From positions 409,462 through 473,461 of the forward strand of contig JADDTR010000023.1 of the NCBI GenBank assembly GCA_015345905.1: a DNA stretch of 64,000 nt. The letters run 5' to 3'. The stretch is from Aotearoamyces nothofagi (Eukaryota > Ascomycota > Leotiomycetes > Leotiales > Tympanidaceae). Positions 23,061-33,742 of this stretch are shown piece after piece. Position 1 is the stretch's first letter, and every line of letters starts with the position of its first letter. Under the pieces are notes generated by a model. The model made no database searches, was not told where the DNA came from, and saw nothing but the letters and a program-made list of their open reading frames with translations. A program made the position numbers and the translations under genes.

Positions 23061-23958
23061 TCATAGTAGACCGAATAATATACCAAGGACCCCGATACCT
23101 CCGAGTGCGCTGTTCCAACTAGTCGCCTCCTTGGCAAGGCTTGAAGAGATGATTGATGGGTCTGCATCGGTGCTTGTTGCAGTGGCAGTACCGCTCGCGC
23201 CTAATGTCTCTGATGCCCCTGCTGTATCCGCTGTACCTGAGGCTGCGCCAGCCGCTGCTCTAGACGCCGTTCCAGTAGCAGTACCAGACGCTGCTCTAGA
23301 CGCTGCTCCAGTAGCAGTAGCCGTACCGTTAACTGCAGCCGCATTGGTGACATTAAACCAGTTCCCAAACACAACCTTCACGCCGGCCCTACTCACCACA
23401 TTGGTGGCATCAAACTGTGACCTATTACTTGCAAAGCTAGCGAGAATCTGAGATGCATTGCTCGCATTGGTAGTGTTCAACAGCAACTGCACATATCGGT
23501 GTGAGAACGGCGCTCGAGCAGGCGGGTTAGGCTGTATATAACTGGCAAGAGCAGAGCCGTTGGAAGGGTTGACCAGTGCATAGACGGTCTTGCCAGCCAA
23601 TTCAGATGTCGTGTTCGCAGAGACATAGCCGGCTTGCAACCAGTGCAAGAGTTCGGATGTCTGGTTGCTGCCGCTCGCTGGAGGGGTGTCCGCGTCAACC
23701 ATCATCAAGGCATAGCTCCCCAAGAGCCTTTCTTCCGTGCCCAGGCTCGGCACCGATGCAGTATCTGTGCGGTAGGTATTAGGAAACGTGCTTCATCCAT
23801 CAGTGAGCCATACCATCTTTAGACAACACAATCCCATTCAGAGCTCCAACCGATCCAAATGCCACTGTGATATTCCGAGATGAGGTGGGCGAGAAGCCAG
23901 GAGGAGTGAAAGCGGTCACTGTACCGGACAGTGCCGTGATGACCACCAATGTCTGCAT
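23061..23958 (-). CDS. Secreted, probably GPI-anchored PEBP-like protein
   Basis: Exons 23958-23814 and 23764-23061, 282 residues. Residues 1-16 form a signal peptide (MQTLVVITALSGTVTA). The body resembles the phosphatidylethanolamine-binding protein fold: ALMMVDADTPP corresponds to the D-P-D-x-P ligand-pocket motif, LLHWLQAGY to the conserved HW, and APFSHRYVQLLL to the G-x-H-R-Y motif. Several N-x-S/T sites (NATTS-, NTT-, NGT-type) suggest N-glycosylation. After about residue 200 comes an Ala/Ser/Thr/Gly repeat region (GTATATG, ASRAASGTATGTASRAA). A short hydrophobic tail, GGIGVLGILFGLL, is typical of a GPI-attachment signal. Ligand and role are unknown; I would not assign a kinase-regulator function. 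PEBP identity likely, GPI anchoring inferred. Confidence 0.72.
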
Positions 23959-25118
23959 GATGGAGAAATATGACTCTAGATCATGGCGGCTACTTGGAGG
24001 ACGGCAGTGGCACTTCAAATATGCATAGATAAAAGGTTGAAACTCTATGTGCAGTGATGACGCTATGAAACGACTTGCCGTCATGCTCTCCGCCCTGCGA
24101 AACCTACAACCGCGTCATTGTCTAGGCAGCGAGCCCATATAGAAATGCGCGGTGGGATATACATTCTAGGCTTCGGCGCGGCGCATTGATATTCGTGATG
24201 GTAATCACGGTGTTGAGCTTTTCTTGTCTACTTCTTGCCGTTCTGCTGTTGCTCTCGAAGGTCTTGGATATAAAATCAAACATACCGGCAGGGGTCGTGT
24301 TAGATGCGCTTTGTCGATCGCTCGGAGCATTTTTCGCCTGTTTCATCGGGTATATAAAACCTGTATAATTACTGTCTTGGTATGGTGTATTAAGGAAAGA
24401 CAAAAAGTTCTGTTGGCCGCTGATGATGGCATTTTAATCAATCGATCGGAAATGCACTCTTTTGTAATTTTAATGATCACTATTGCTAAGTACTGGAAGT
24501 CTTAGAGTACTCCGGGAAAGCTCTCGCCGATAACTGACAGAAGCGGCTACTTCTTCTTTTATATTTTATTTTGTATAGTTAGTTAATGATATTATGACAA
24601 TTAAAAAGCTCTCACTGATTACGGGCAAGCAGTTTATTAATTGCAATCAATATTAATTTTCTCTAAGCGTTCTAAAAATTAACACAAGTACCTAGAGTAC
24701 ACTTGGAAATAACATCTATATACATTTCTAATGATAATCGAGGTCCCCGATTCATTAATCGTTAAATAGAACGGATATTCAGCTCTTCTCGCGAATCCCG
24801 ACTAANATTTTGTATAGTTAGTTAATGATATTATGACAATTAAAAAGCTCTCACTGATTACGGGCAAGCAGTTTATTAATTGCAATCAATATTAATTTTC
24901 TCTAAGCGTTCTAAAAATTAACACAAGTACCTAGAGTACACTTGGAAATAACATCTATATACATTTCTAATGATAATCGAGGTCCCCGATTCATTAATCG
25001 TTAAATAGAACGGATATTCAGCTCTTCTCGCGAATCCCGACTAATTTGACGGGGGAGCTATATGTAGCGAATTATCGCAAATTACTCCAACAATTACCAG
25101 ACTGGCTCAACAGTCACA
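23959..25118. other. Intergenic containing a contig-join duplication
   Basis: About 1.16 kb, increasingly AT-rich from 24480. It contains the 238-bp exact duplication around the N at 24806. No gene recognised. Confidence 0.55.
24568..25044. repeat. Exact 238-bp direct duplication around a single N
   Basis: 24568-24805 and 24807-25044 are identical, separated by one N at 24806. This is the pattern left when two overlapping contig ends are abutted instead of merged. Read as an assembly artefact, not a tandem duplication. Confidence 0.9.
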
Positions 25119-25203
25119 TCCGAACTGGTGTATCGGTAACATATCCGCCTCTCAAGTTTGGCTTAGTCCGCGGTTGCGCGGGGTTCGACTCCCCGGTTCG
25201 GAA
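25119..25203 (+). tRNA. tRNA-Glu (CTC) with intron
   Basis: Acceptor strand TCCGAAC (25119-25125) pairs with GTTCGGA (25196-25202), followed by discriminator A. The D-arm is GTGT-ATCGGTA-ACAT. The anticodon stem is TCCGC with loop CTCTCA, placing anticodon CTC at 25151-25153. The T-arm is CGGGG-TTCGACT-CCCCG with the GGTTCGANTCC B box. An insert of about 14 nt (AGTTTGGCTTAGTC) sits just 3' of position 37, where nuclear tRNA introns occur; removing it brings GCGG opposite CCGC. Position 27-43 looks unpaired. Identification as Glu(CTC) is confident. Confidence 0.88.
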
Positions 25204-25592
25204 TTCATTTCAGAACCATCCAAGATCACTTGGATCAGTCTTCCTTTTTTGCCCTTTTCTCCTTTTTTTTTTTGTAGTTTTGATCAAATAATAATTATTT
25301 TGTCGCTCAATCCAGATTGTTAAGCGAGATCTTCGTTTGTCTATCGTGTCAATGCGTGTCTATCTACATATAACACTAGCCTTATCAAGCGAGCCCGCCA
25401 TGTCTGTCTGGTCGCTTTGCGTCAACAGCTTCCTGACGCTTCTGGCGTTTGAGCTTGAACTTCAGCCCTCTTTTTTGTCTCAAGCATTTCCTCGTTATGT
25501 TGTTTCGATATCCTGAACCACACTTTCACGCGCTTTCCTTTTTCCTAGCAAGAATCCTTATAAGCACATAGATATCCCCCACCTCGGAAACA
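25204..25592. promoter_or_regulatory. FAR11 upstream region
   Basis: About 390 bp between the tRNA and the FAR11 start, pyrimidine-rich near 25440-25560. It presumably contains the FAR11 promoter and 5' UTR. No specific sites claimed. Confidence 0.4.
25245..25250 (+). terminator. Possible RNA polymerase III T-tract terminator
   Basis: Run of six T about 42 nt after the tRNA, followed by an eleven-T run at 25263-25273. Pol III stops at such T-tracts on the sense strand. Confidence 0.45.
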
Positions 25593-28500
25593 ATGTCAGC
25601 TCTCTGGAGCTCGAATAGCTCTAAAAAACCCCCCGGAGCTACTAGAGATGACGCAGATGTCGCAGATACTGGCCTGGCAGATCTTGGACTGCCACGGCCA
25701 GAGTTTGAAGCTCCTGTTGGACCCTCCTTTGGCCGACCACAGCTACAACGAAACCAACCTGCCCCACCACCACCGCATCAACCCCCCCCTCCGCCATCTC
25801 CCCAGCAGATTGGTGCTCCTTCCGATTCGCTATCATTGATGCAGTTGAAGCGCATAGTATCCGAATTTCCACGAGTCGAGCCCATTGCGTACGCTTTTAC
25901 TTATGCTGATACCGCCTCTTACGAAGAAGAGATCGACGAATGGTTCTCGTATAATGATGCCGAATTCGCACGACTGCGGCGGGCGAGGGATACGTTCAAT
26001 AGGCGATGGAATAAATACCATAGCAAGGGCTGGGTTGAGGCTAGTCCTGACGTTCAGAAGGCTTTTATAAGGCGCGAGATCACTGGACTTAAATCCATTG
26101 AACTTCAGCGTCGGTGCAAGAGTCTCCAGACGCTGTTGCATGTAGTGCTTGGGATTTGGGATGAGAGCGCTGGGATTATGAACCCAAATCCGGACTCTGC
26201 GGACGCCGAGGGTGTCTCTGATAAGGGTCGAAGTTCTGCCACGAAACCTCATGTCGAATCTATGAAAGCAGGCGTGCTTATAATCGCAGAATGTGGTGGA
26301 GTTAGCGAGGTCTACGGTGCACTGAGACGTGCTCTAGAAAAGCTCTGGTGACTAAATTATGCTCTTCCACGTAAACTCTGCTAACCTTTATAGGAGTGAC
26401 GACTTCCAAGAAGTCAGTTTTGCAGATGAGGACATTCCTCTCCTACAAGACGAGCTTGACAATGTTATGACAATCATGTATATACTTATTGAAAGTGCGC
26501 GAGATGATAGCACAGGACTGGTAGCAACAAACGAAGCACTCAGTAGGTCATATTCTTGGAACCCCCGCCACCCTTCCGCGGAATAGGATTATGCTGATAA
26601 TACGCAGCCAGCCTAAATCCACGTCTTGTTGATTATTTTGTAACTGCTACTGCAAAGTTGCGATGGGATGATGCGAGTGAACTGCCGCAGACTAGGGTAT
26701 GTTTGTGAGATTCGCATTGTGGCTGGCTCTGACATGAACAGATATTTCTCCTCTTCTGGAAATCCATACTGCTCATCTACGGCGGGACTTCTGATCTCGA
26801 CGAGGTCAAAAAAGCAACCAGCGAGGAATCCCCTTCTGATGGGAAACCGGAAGAACTGATTACTGCTTCCCCCCTTGATTATCATGTTTTCCGTCAAGAA
26901 ATCACATCCAAGTACCCTGCCTACGTTCCACCTGCGCCTCTGATTCCTCTTGAGCCAGATAACAATTCCATTCTGCCACCATTGCCGCATCATCCTAGTA
27001 GGAACAATGGATCAAATGGCATACTCCCTACCCCAGCCCATGCCAATAGCGGTGGTGGCTCAATCCTACTTCAACCTGTTCACATTGCAACCCCGGCACC
27101 TTCACCCCCGCCGTCACCACCGGTTGGCGGGAAGGCCGGGAAGAAGCAGAACTATCAAACCAATCAGAACTTTCCATTTATGTACCCACCGTTAGACAGT
27201 ACGAGCAATAGTGCTGGGGGGAAAGGCACAGCGGGCCTGCAAGAATTACTTGTTGGCCGAAAGTGGGAAGGCAGTGACATTCCAGCATCGATCGTAGAGG
27301 CCGGTGAGCTGTTTGCTAACAGGACAAGAATGACTAGAGCTATGCGACAACTCTGGGACGAACGAGAACGATTCCTGAAGTTTGAGAGAGGCTGGGATGA
27401 TCCACACCCAGAAGAAAATATTGATTTCGATGTTGAAGAAATGGACCTTGAAAAAATCTTCGCTAGCAAGTTTGATCTCGACAAAAAGAAGCCGTCTATC
27501 AAGCCTGAGGTTGACCATGGCCCTAGAGGTGTCAGTGATGGCAATGTTCGCCGGCGTCTTGATGAGATTGAAGCATTATATGTAGGTGATGATAGATTCC
27601 TTTCTTCAACTTATACTGACAAATAATAGAGCATTTCTCTACCCCACTTACAATCCGTAGTGATTGTTTTATTGAAGGCGGTTCTGGCAAATGTCACCGC
27701 TCTAATCACACAACCGTTGAACGACAGTTCTGGTCTCGCACGAAGTTATCAATCTGATGTAAACCTTCGTAATAACGGAGGTCAAAGCCAAAGAAGACCA
27801 CAAGACCAAACGAACCCCCCCCAAGCCATTCCCGATGTTTCTGATCTATCAGTTGATGAAGTGGAGGCCATGAGATCTCGTGAAATCACATCAAAAGCTG
27901 TATCTGGGATTATTCTCATCCTGCTAAAGTGGTTCAAAGTCTCACGTAAGTCCCAATCGTCCTTTACTCTTCAAGGCATAACTTACAAATCCCAGACGTA
28001 CTTAAATTCGAGTATTTGACTCAACTTTTACTCGACTCGAACTATCTTCCACTAGTTCTAAAGTTATTCGCGCACCAAGATGTGGACAAATTGGTAGACA
28101 GCAATTCAGACCGCCAGGATCGGAGGTAAGCTTAACATTCTTCATTCATTTGAAACTAAATACTCACTACGAGTAGTTTTTTCACATTTTGTAATCTGAA
28201 TAGCAAGAACGCTTCAGAATCCGAGTCGGTTCCCAAAAGCGGCGAGGAACAAGATGACGCTGCACCTCCTCCTATCAAACTTCAACGTAGGGTCTCGCAA
28301 TCAGACCGTGCTGAGGATAGGCTACCTGCACTAGCTTTCCAGGATAACCAGCGGCCCGCTCCACCGCAGATCGATGAACTCGGATATCCTCTCACTGAAC
28401 TGCCTTCCGAGCCAAAGACAGACTATTCATGGCGAAACTTCTTTTCATCCATCAATTATCTGAGAATCATGCAAAAAATCTGCAAAAATAAGGCACATAG

Positions 28501-28945
28501 AAATCTTCTTCTCGTTCAATACAAGTCCTCAAACATATTGAAGAAGGCTCTTAAGATCCCACAGCATGAACTGCGCCTATACACACTCAAACTATTCAAG
28601 AATCAAGTGCCATACTGTGGTCGGAAATGGCGCCAAGGTAATATGCGTGTTATTACCGCTGTATATCTACACTGTCGACCGGAACTGCGAGACGACTGGC
28701 TGGCGGGTAGCGATGTGGATGCTGAGGTCGAGGAAGCTTTGCCTCTGGAGCAAGCATTACGAGCACTCACTCATTGGCACAATGTCAAGAGATATCCTGA
28801 GCAGATGGGTGCTGACGTGAAGTTGCTAGAGGAAGAGCATAACTTTTTCATCAGGGAGCTTGAAAAGATGGAATATGGTATGGACGAACTTATAGATGAG
28901 AGCGTTGCAGAAACTGGATGGGAAGGCCCTTCAAATGGCTGGTAG
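25593..28945 (+). CDS. FAR11: STRIPAK subunit Far11/HAM-2 (STRIP1/2 homologue)
   Basis: Exons 25593-26347, 26394-26542, 26608-26696, 26742-27581, 27630-27945, 27996-28125 and 28177-28945, 1015 residues, phases consistent. STRIP proteins scaffold the striatin-interacting phosphatase/kinase complex; in filamentous fungi HAM-2 is needed for hyphal fusion and sexual development. After a Pro-rich disordered N-terminus the N1221-type domain starts near residue 85 (SLMQLKRIVSEFPRVEPIAY). It continues through ALTSLNPRLVDYFVTATAKL and IFLLFWKSILLIYGG. The C-terminal DUF3402-type region has FFSSINYLRIMQKICKNKAH, SNILKKALKIPQHELRLYTL, PYCGRKWRQGNMRVITAVYL and EYGMDELIDESV. The junction at 26542/26608 needs the GTAGGT donor to keep frame. 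Transcription is convergent with the KAR9-GAR gene. Confidence 0.9.
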
Positions 28946-29671
28946 TCCAGTTCATAATTGAATTCACTAGCATCTGGAATTAGCGTGGAGTACAGTGCTC
29001 AAAATCCAATAATTATGCATACAGCCTAACGGTATGGTCGATTAAATGCCTGTCTCGTATCCCAACAAGCATCGACAGTACGCGTTTATGGAGCCGGGAA
29101 TGGCGAGAAATCTCTCAAGACGGTGGAAGCCGTATATACAGACTGTAGCTCTGGAGGCACACTGCAATTCATTGATTGGCTGAATGAAGCCTAGATGTAA
29201 AACATACCGCGCTCAAGGCTCTACGGAGGCAGTACTGCATTTTGTGCCGACATTACCGCTCATTTTGGCGGATTAAACAGAGACATCTCACCGGTGGCTG
29301 GCTGATAGGGTCTTTTACAGCTGGTTGCAGTTCACCGAAGTGTCCTGTTACCTTTGTCAACCCCCTTCCATACAAGAACCTGCCGAATAGAGTTTGGAGC
29401 TGAATAAATATTTCTAGATTCTAGCTATAGTAAGAGGTTTCTATTTAGTTATTGCCTGTCTATCTGAGTGTATGCCGTTGCTTGATCGGACCGCAGGCTA
29501 TAAAACCATCTGGTAACAACGACTGGCTAATAGGCGAACATTACAAGCTTTGTATGCCGATATTACCGCTGAAGGGAAAATGATTACTGAATTCTATCAA
29601 GGGTATATAATAACTTCTGCGATCAACCTCACTTTGCATAAGGAGAACCATAATTTTAAACTTTCAAGCAA
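28946..29671. other. Intergenic, convergent genes
   Basis: About 730 bp of 3' flanks. No coding region recognised. Confidence 0.55.
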
Positions 29672-32600
29672 TCATGTGCCTTTCTTGAATAACCTCTTCG
29701 TGCCGCCTACTCTCCCAAGTGACCCAAAATCCGCCATTTTATCTTTCTCCTTCTCCTTTTCAGCACTTGCCTGCCGTACCCTCTCCTTTATACTCTCTAC
29801 CCAAGCTGCATTCTCGGCTGAAATTTCACCTTTCCTGCCTTTCGGTCCAGCCAGACCGAGCTCACTCTCTTCGCCTCTTGAAACGCCTTCAGTACCCAAG
29901 GATAGACGGGATGACGGGCACGACGCAAAAGATGCCGCAGATTGTGGAGTTGCTAAGTCATCATGATTCGCTTTTAAGCTAGTACTTGTAAATGACAACG
30001 GTGTACTTGGTGAGCGATAATCCCGTTCCCGAGCTTCCTCGCCAATAGACATTCTCGTCTTTCTGATTACCCGACTTGACATTGGGGTTTCTAGTGATGA
30101 GCTAGGGCGACTGATCGGACTCGATCTTCCATCGCTGCTTCTTAGGCTACTGACTGAGCCACTTGAGATAATTCGTGGGGGTAAGTCTTGGATCTCAACA
30201 CTCCCCACTTTGCCTGATCTTCGACCATGGTGGCTTGCATATTCCTTCAGATACTCCCCAAGGTCAGCCCAGCCACCGCCAACGCGGACCATCACACGTT
30301 CGCCACGCTCACCAACCAAACGCACGAAAAGTTTTATAGGTGCCTCCCCTGTACTCCGAGAAAGATGGTACAGTTTAATCTCTGGATTTCCATTTCGAGA
30401 GCGGGGACGAGGGTTCTTAGCATAAGCTGGGGCGAGAGTAAACGATGGAGTGGAAGCTCTTGACACTGGACGAAAACCTGGCGTAAGCGATCCACGCTTC
30501 TTGACTTTAATAGTATGCGAATTGCTGTCTGGCTCAGATGTGAGCAATATCTTAGCTGGTATTGACTCTAACAATTCGCTGATTTGATGCTGAAGTTGAT
30601 CATCAGAGGTCTCTGCAGGATTAAAAACAAGTGGCGTAGCTGAAATATCGACGTTCGCTAGTAAAGGAGGTTCTAGTGGTGTTGGTGGAACTTCAGAAGA
30701 TAGGGACCTGGAGTTAGGAATAGGGTTCACAGATAGTGTCCCAGTAGATAACTGAGATCGACGCCTTGCGATTGTAGGACTGGGTGGCGAGTCTAAAGGA
30801 CTCTGATCGTGCCGTTCAATAAATATCCCGACTCGGCCTAAAGAAGGAGACTCCTCCTCAAAAGTTGTAGAATATAGACTTGATTCATCAGTCATTAGTG
30901 GAGTATAGCTTAAATCTATGCTATCTATATCATTCAAAGAAGACACATTAGTAGGGGTTGTGATAATAGCTATCGGGATCTCATCGATAATTGTAAATGT
31001 CGTTGAGTCTCCGCTCTGCCCCCGGTGATGGCTAGCGTCACGAGTGGGGGCCACCCCGCCGATAGGAAGATTCATATTATAAGAAGGCTCTTCATAACCC
31101 GTGGGGCTGACTTCCGTTTCAGGGGTTTCATTTGGAGGAGCCGTTTCGTTTTCCGGCACAGTCTCGGATGGGTGACTGGCCCCTTGTAGACTTCGACGGT
31201 GAAGTGTCAAATTAGGCCTCTCATCGGCCAACTTTGAGGCTTCAGTGGGAGCGACAACCTCAACGACTTGTGACTGATCACTCTTGCTCTGGATAGGTGT
31301 CGTAATAGGCTTAAGATGCCCTGCAGGCTCGACGTGCTGAACCTCAAAGCCAGGATCATAAGTCAAATAATTAGAAATATTCGAGCTATATGATGTTGCC
31401 CGAGAGTGGTTGCTAATATTCTCAGTCGGATGATCATTATACGTGGCGTTAACGGGAGAGAGGCTTATCCTATCAACATTGCCCGAATCAGATATGCCCG
31501 AGGTCGGAACTGAGAGTAAACAAGTTGGCGAAGTTCGCCTATCATATTCTGGCAACTGTGTTGATGTATATGCAGGAGTTGATGGCTTTCTCGGTTTAGA
31601 ACCCTGCTCAGGAGTAATGGATTGGTTCCATCCATTTATACTACTAGGCCCAGGAGTTCTTGCCGGACTTGATTTAGACTCTGGAGTTGCGAACGGATCT
31701 AAATTTCTTTCAATGGAATTTACAGGTGAAAAGTTCACTTGACCAAGCGAGTTCGCAAATTGATGGCTGAATCGACGTGCTTTTGTTGGACTGCGAGGTG
31801 TGCCGCCATCCTCGAGGTACTGATCAAGGCGACGAGCTTTTGACGGACTTCGAGGAGTGCCACCATCCTCAAGGTGGTGGTGATGGCCGACTGCTGGTTG
31901 ATTTGACGGTGATTTGATGGCACGAATAATACTAGACTCGGACGATGGAGTTGAAGTGCGTGGAGTAGTGGGTGCATTATCTAATGGTTCATCGGTGACT
32001 GATATGGAAGATACAGAATCTAAATCTGGAATTAATGATGCTGTGTGATCCCCTTTCGCCTCGACTGAGCGTCTACTAGTTTGTTCAACAGTGCTGGATC
32101 GCAAGCGGTCTATAACTTCGTTTGATAGCACTTCAGACCCAGGCGAGGAAGCAAGAGAGGCAACATCTTTGTCAATGGAGCTTTCTGTTGGAGCGGAATA
32201 AGAGTCTAACGCGATTGGTGATTGCGGCGTGCTAATCCCATTATTCAGGCTATCCGATGCAACTGAAAAGCTAGTAAATGGTTCTTCGGCGGTGGTAGTA
32301 TTGTTTTCAGGATCATTCTTCGAAATAAAATATCCGTCTAGTTGCTGAATTTCTGAAAGAGTTGTAGTTGGTCCAACGGATTCAGCTAATATTTCACACT
32401 CTGAGGAGTCTCCCGCACCATCGAGTAGCGCAATTCTAGAAATTGGGAATGGCGGAACGGTCGTCGATTTCAAAGAACCAGAGGGTGAGAGAGATCTACG
32501 ACGGGAATGGCCGTCAGTGGAACCGTTTTCTGTTTCGTGCTCTTCCAACTCCGAAGTTTCCTGATAAGTCGGAGGAAGCCCACGTTGTTTGCGACTATCA

Positions 32601-33742
32601 ATAGGATCCGGCGATAAACCAGTCTCATCAATTCGCGAGACAAGTTTGCGCTCAGCAGCTACCTTCGCCCACTCCCCCTCATGGGCCTTCCTGTTTCCGC
32701 ATACAACCCATTCGCCATAATTTTGCTCAATAACTTCCATACGGTCCAGCCATGATTCCGGTATCGTATCCTCACGCCCTTCAAGGATGTCTAGAACGTG
32801 ATCAATCTTTTGTCCAAGACTGGCGACTTTTTCTTCAAGTACAGCCCTAATAACCTCGTAATTTTGTCGAAAAAGTCCAGGAGTATCCTCTCGCCTGCGT
32901 GATTCACTCTCTAGACTAATATCTGCTACCTTTGGCCGGCTAAGATCCCGTATTGTCTTCCAACCAGATCTAAGCGCAACCTCTGCATCCTCGAAGGCTA
33001 GAAGAAGCGGCTGTACTTCTCGTAGAACTGCTAACCGTGCGCCCCAGATATCCATAAGTGCCATGAGACGTGAGAGGTTGGGCAAAGATTGAAGTACAGT
33101 TGCTGTAACCACCGCCGTGAAATCGTCCACCACGGTATAGGATAAAAACGAAGGCGAAGGCTGTGATGCAGGTTCATGGGATGACCGGGGACGCGTCCGT
33201 GGCAGCGTATGCGTGTCCAAAACCTGGCTCTTTATCTCTTCGACATTGAGGTCTTCCATGTCTTCTGATATTTCGTAGATGCGGGATTCATATCGAACGA
33301 CGTGACTGGCAGGAAGACTCCCCCAAAACAGCTCTGCCCCGGGCGTGTTCGTACTATGCTGTGGATTACATTCTGGCATTTGCCCAAAGGAATTCCCCAT
33401 TCCTCCATTCGACAGCTCCCTACGTTTCGTGGTTGGGAGCTCGAATCCTTTAGCGCCGCTGGGCCATGGCCAACCAGACAGTTCCGCAACCCATTCTTGT
33501 ATTTTCTTCGATGCTATGGCAGCCCTGATACCAAATGCCCGCTCTGTGGGGCTAGCGGCCTCAATGCTAGCCCTCAATGTGCCTGATGCTGATGTGAAAG
33601 CTTCAAGCGTAGTGGTTGGGGAGAGGTCAGACAGTATATCATCTGTTAGCCGTGGACGTATCGGTGACCGGGAGGGAGATCGCGAGTGCTCTCGATGGGG
33701 CCATCGTGCTTTAGAAGGCGGGAGGAGTATAGGAAGATCCAT
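29672..33742 (-). CDS. KAR9: KAR9-like protein with C-terminal GAR (GAS2-related) domain
   Basis: Single exon; 1356 residues from ATG at 33742. The open frame extends 240 nt further upstream but only from a TTG, and the upstream part lacks family features. Residues about 20-420 are the KAR9 region: SPTTTLEAFTSASGTLRASI, ERAFGIRAAIASKKIQEWVA, ISEDMEDLNVEEIKSQVLDT and DDFTAVVTATVLQSLPNLSR. Kar9 links microtubule plus ends (via Bim1/EB1) to actin-based transport for spindle and nuclear positioning. The middle is a long Ser/Thr/Pro-rich disordered segment with a 19-residue direct repeat. Residues about 1100-1175 (EIKLYHLSRS, APIKLFVRLVGERGERVMVR, GGGWADLGEYLKEYA) resemble the microtubule-binding GAR/GAS2 domain. 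The tail ends GRVGGTKRLFKKGT. KAR9 family confident; GAR domain likely. Confidence 0.82.
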   Translation of the reverse strand: MDLPILLPPSKARWPHREHSRSPSRSPIRPRLTDDILSDLSPTTTLEAFTSASGTLRASIEAASPTERAFGIRAAIASKKIQEWVAELSGWPWPSGAKGFELPTTKRRELSNGGMGNSFGQMPECNPQHSTNTPGAELFWGSLPASHVVRYESRIYEISEDMEDLNVEEIKSQVLDTHTLPRTRPRSSHEPASQPSPSFLSYTVVDDFTAVVTATVLQSLPNLSRLMALMDIWGARLAVLREVQPLLLAFEDAEVALRSGWKTIRDLSRPKVADISLESESRRREDTPGLFRQNYEVIRAVLEEKVASLGQKIDHVLDILEGREDTIPESWLDRMEVIEQNYGEWVVCGNRKAHEGEWAKVAAERKLVSRIDETGLSPDPIDSRKQRGLPPTYQETSELEEHETENGSTDGHSRRRSLSPSGSLKSTTVPPFPISRIALLDGAGDSSECEILAESVGPTTTLSEIQQLDGYFISKNDPENNTTTAEEPFTSFSVASDSLNNGISTPQSPIALDSYSAPTESSIDKDVASLASSPGSEVLSNEVIDRLRSSTVEQTSRRSVEAKGDHTASLIPDLDSVSSISVTDEPLDNAPTTPRTSTPSSESSIIRAIKSPSNQPAVGHHHHLEDGGTPRSPSKARRLDQYLEDGGTPRSPTKARRFSHQFANSLGQVNFSPVNSIERNLDPFATPESKSSPARTPGPSSINGWNQSITPEQGSKPRKPSTPAYTSTQLPEYDRRTSPTCLLSVPTSGISDSGNVDRISLSPVNATYNDHPTENISNHSRATSYSSNISNYLTYDPGFEVQHVEPAGHLKPITTPIQSKSDQSQVVEVVAPTEASKLADERPNLTLHRRSLQGASHPSETVPENETAPPNETPETEVSPTGYEEPSYNMNLPIGGVAPTRDASHHRGQSGDSTTFTIIDEIPIAIITTPTNVSSLNDIDSIDLSYTPLMTDESSLYSTTFEEESPSLGRVGIFIERHDQSPLDSPPSPTIARRRSQLSTGTLSVNPIPNSRSLSSEVPPTPLEPPLLANVDISATPLVFNPAETSDDQLQHQISELLESIPAKILLTSEPDSNSHTIKVKKRGSLTPGFRPVSRASTPSFTLAPAYAKNPRPRSRNGNPEIKLYHLSRSTGEAPIKLFVRLVGERGERVMVRVGGGWADLGEYLKEYASHHGRRSGKVGSVEIQDLPPRIISSGSVSSLRSSDGRSSPISRPSSSLETPMSSRVIRKTRMSIGEEARERDYRSPSTPLSFTSTSLKANHDDLATPQSAASFASCPSSRLSLGTEGVSRGEESELGLAGPKGRKGEISAENAAWVESIKERVRQASAEKEKEKDKMADFGSLGRVGGTKRLFKKGT
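31773..31878 (-). repeat. 57-bp tandem repeat inside the KAR9-GAR gene
   Basis: Two head-to-tail copies (31773-31829 and 31830-about 31878, the second slightly shorter) encode LEDGGTPRSPSKARR and LEDGGTPRSPTKARR in the disordered middle. The (T)PRSP(S/T)K cores look like proline-directed phosphosites next to basic clusters. Confidence 0.85.
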
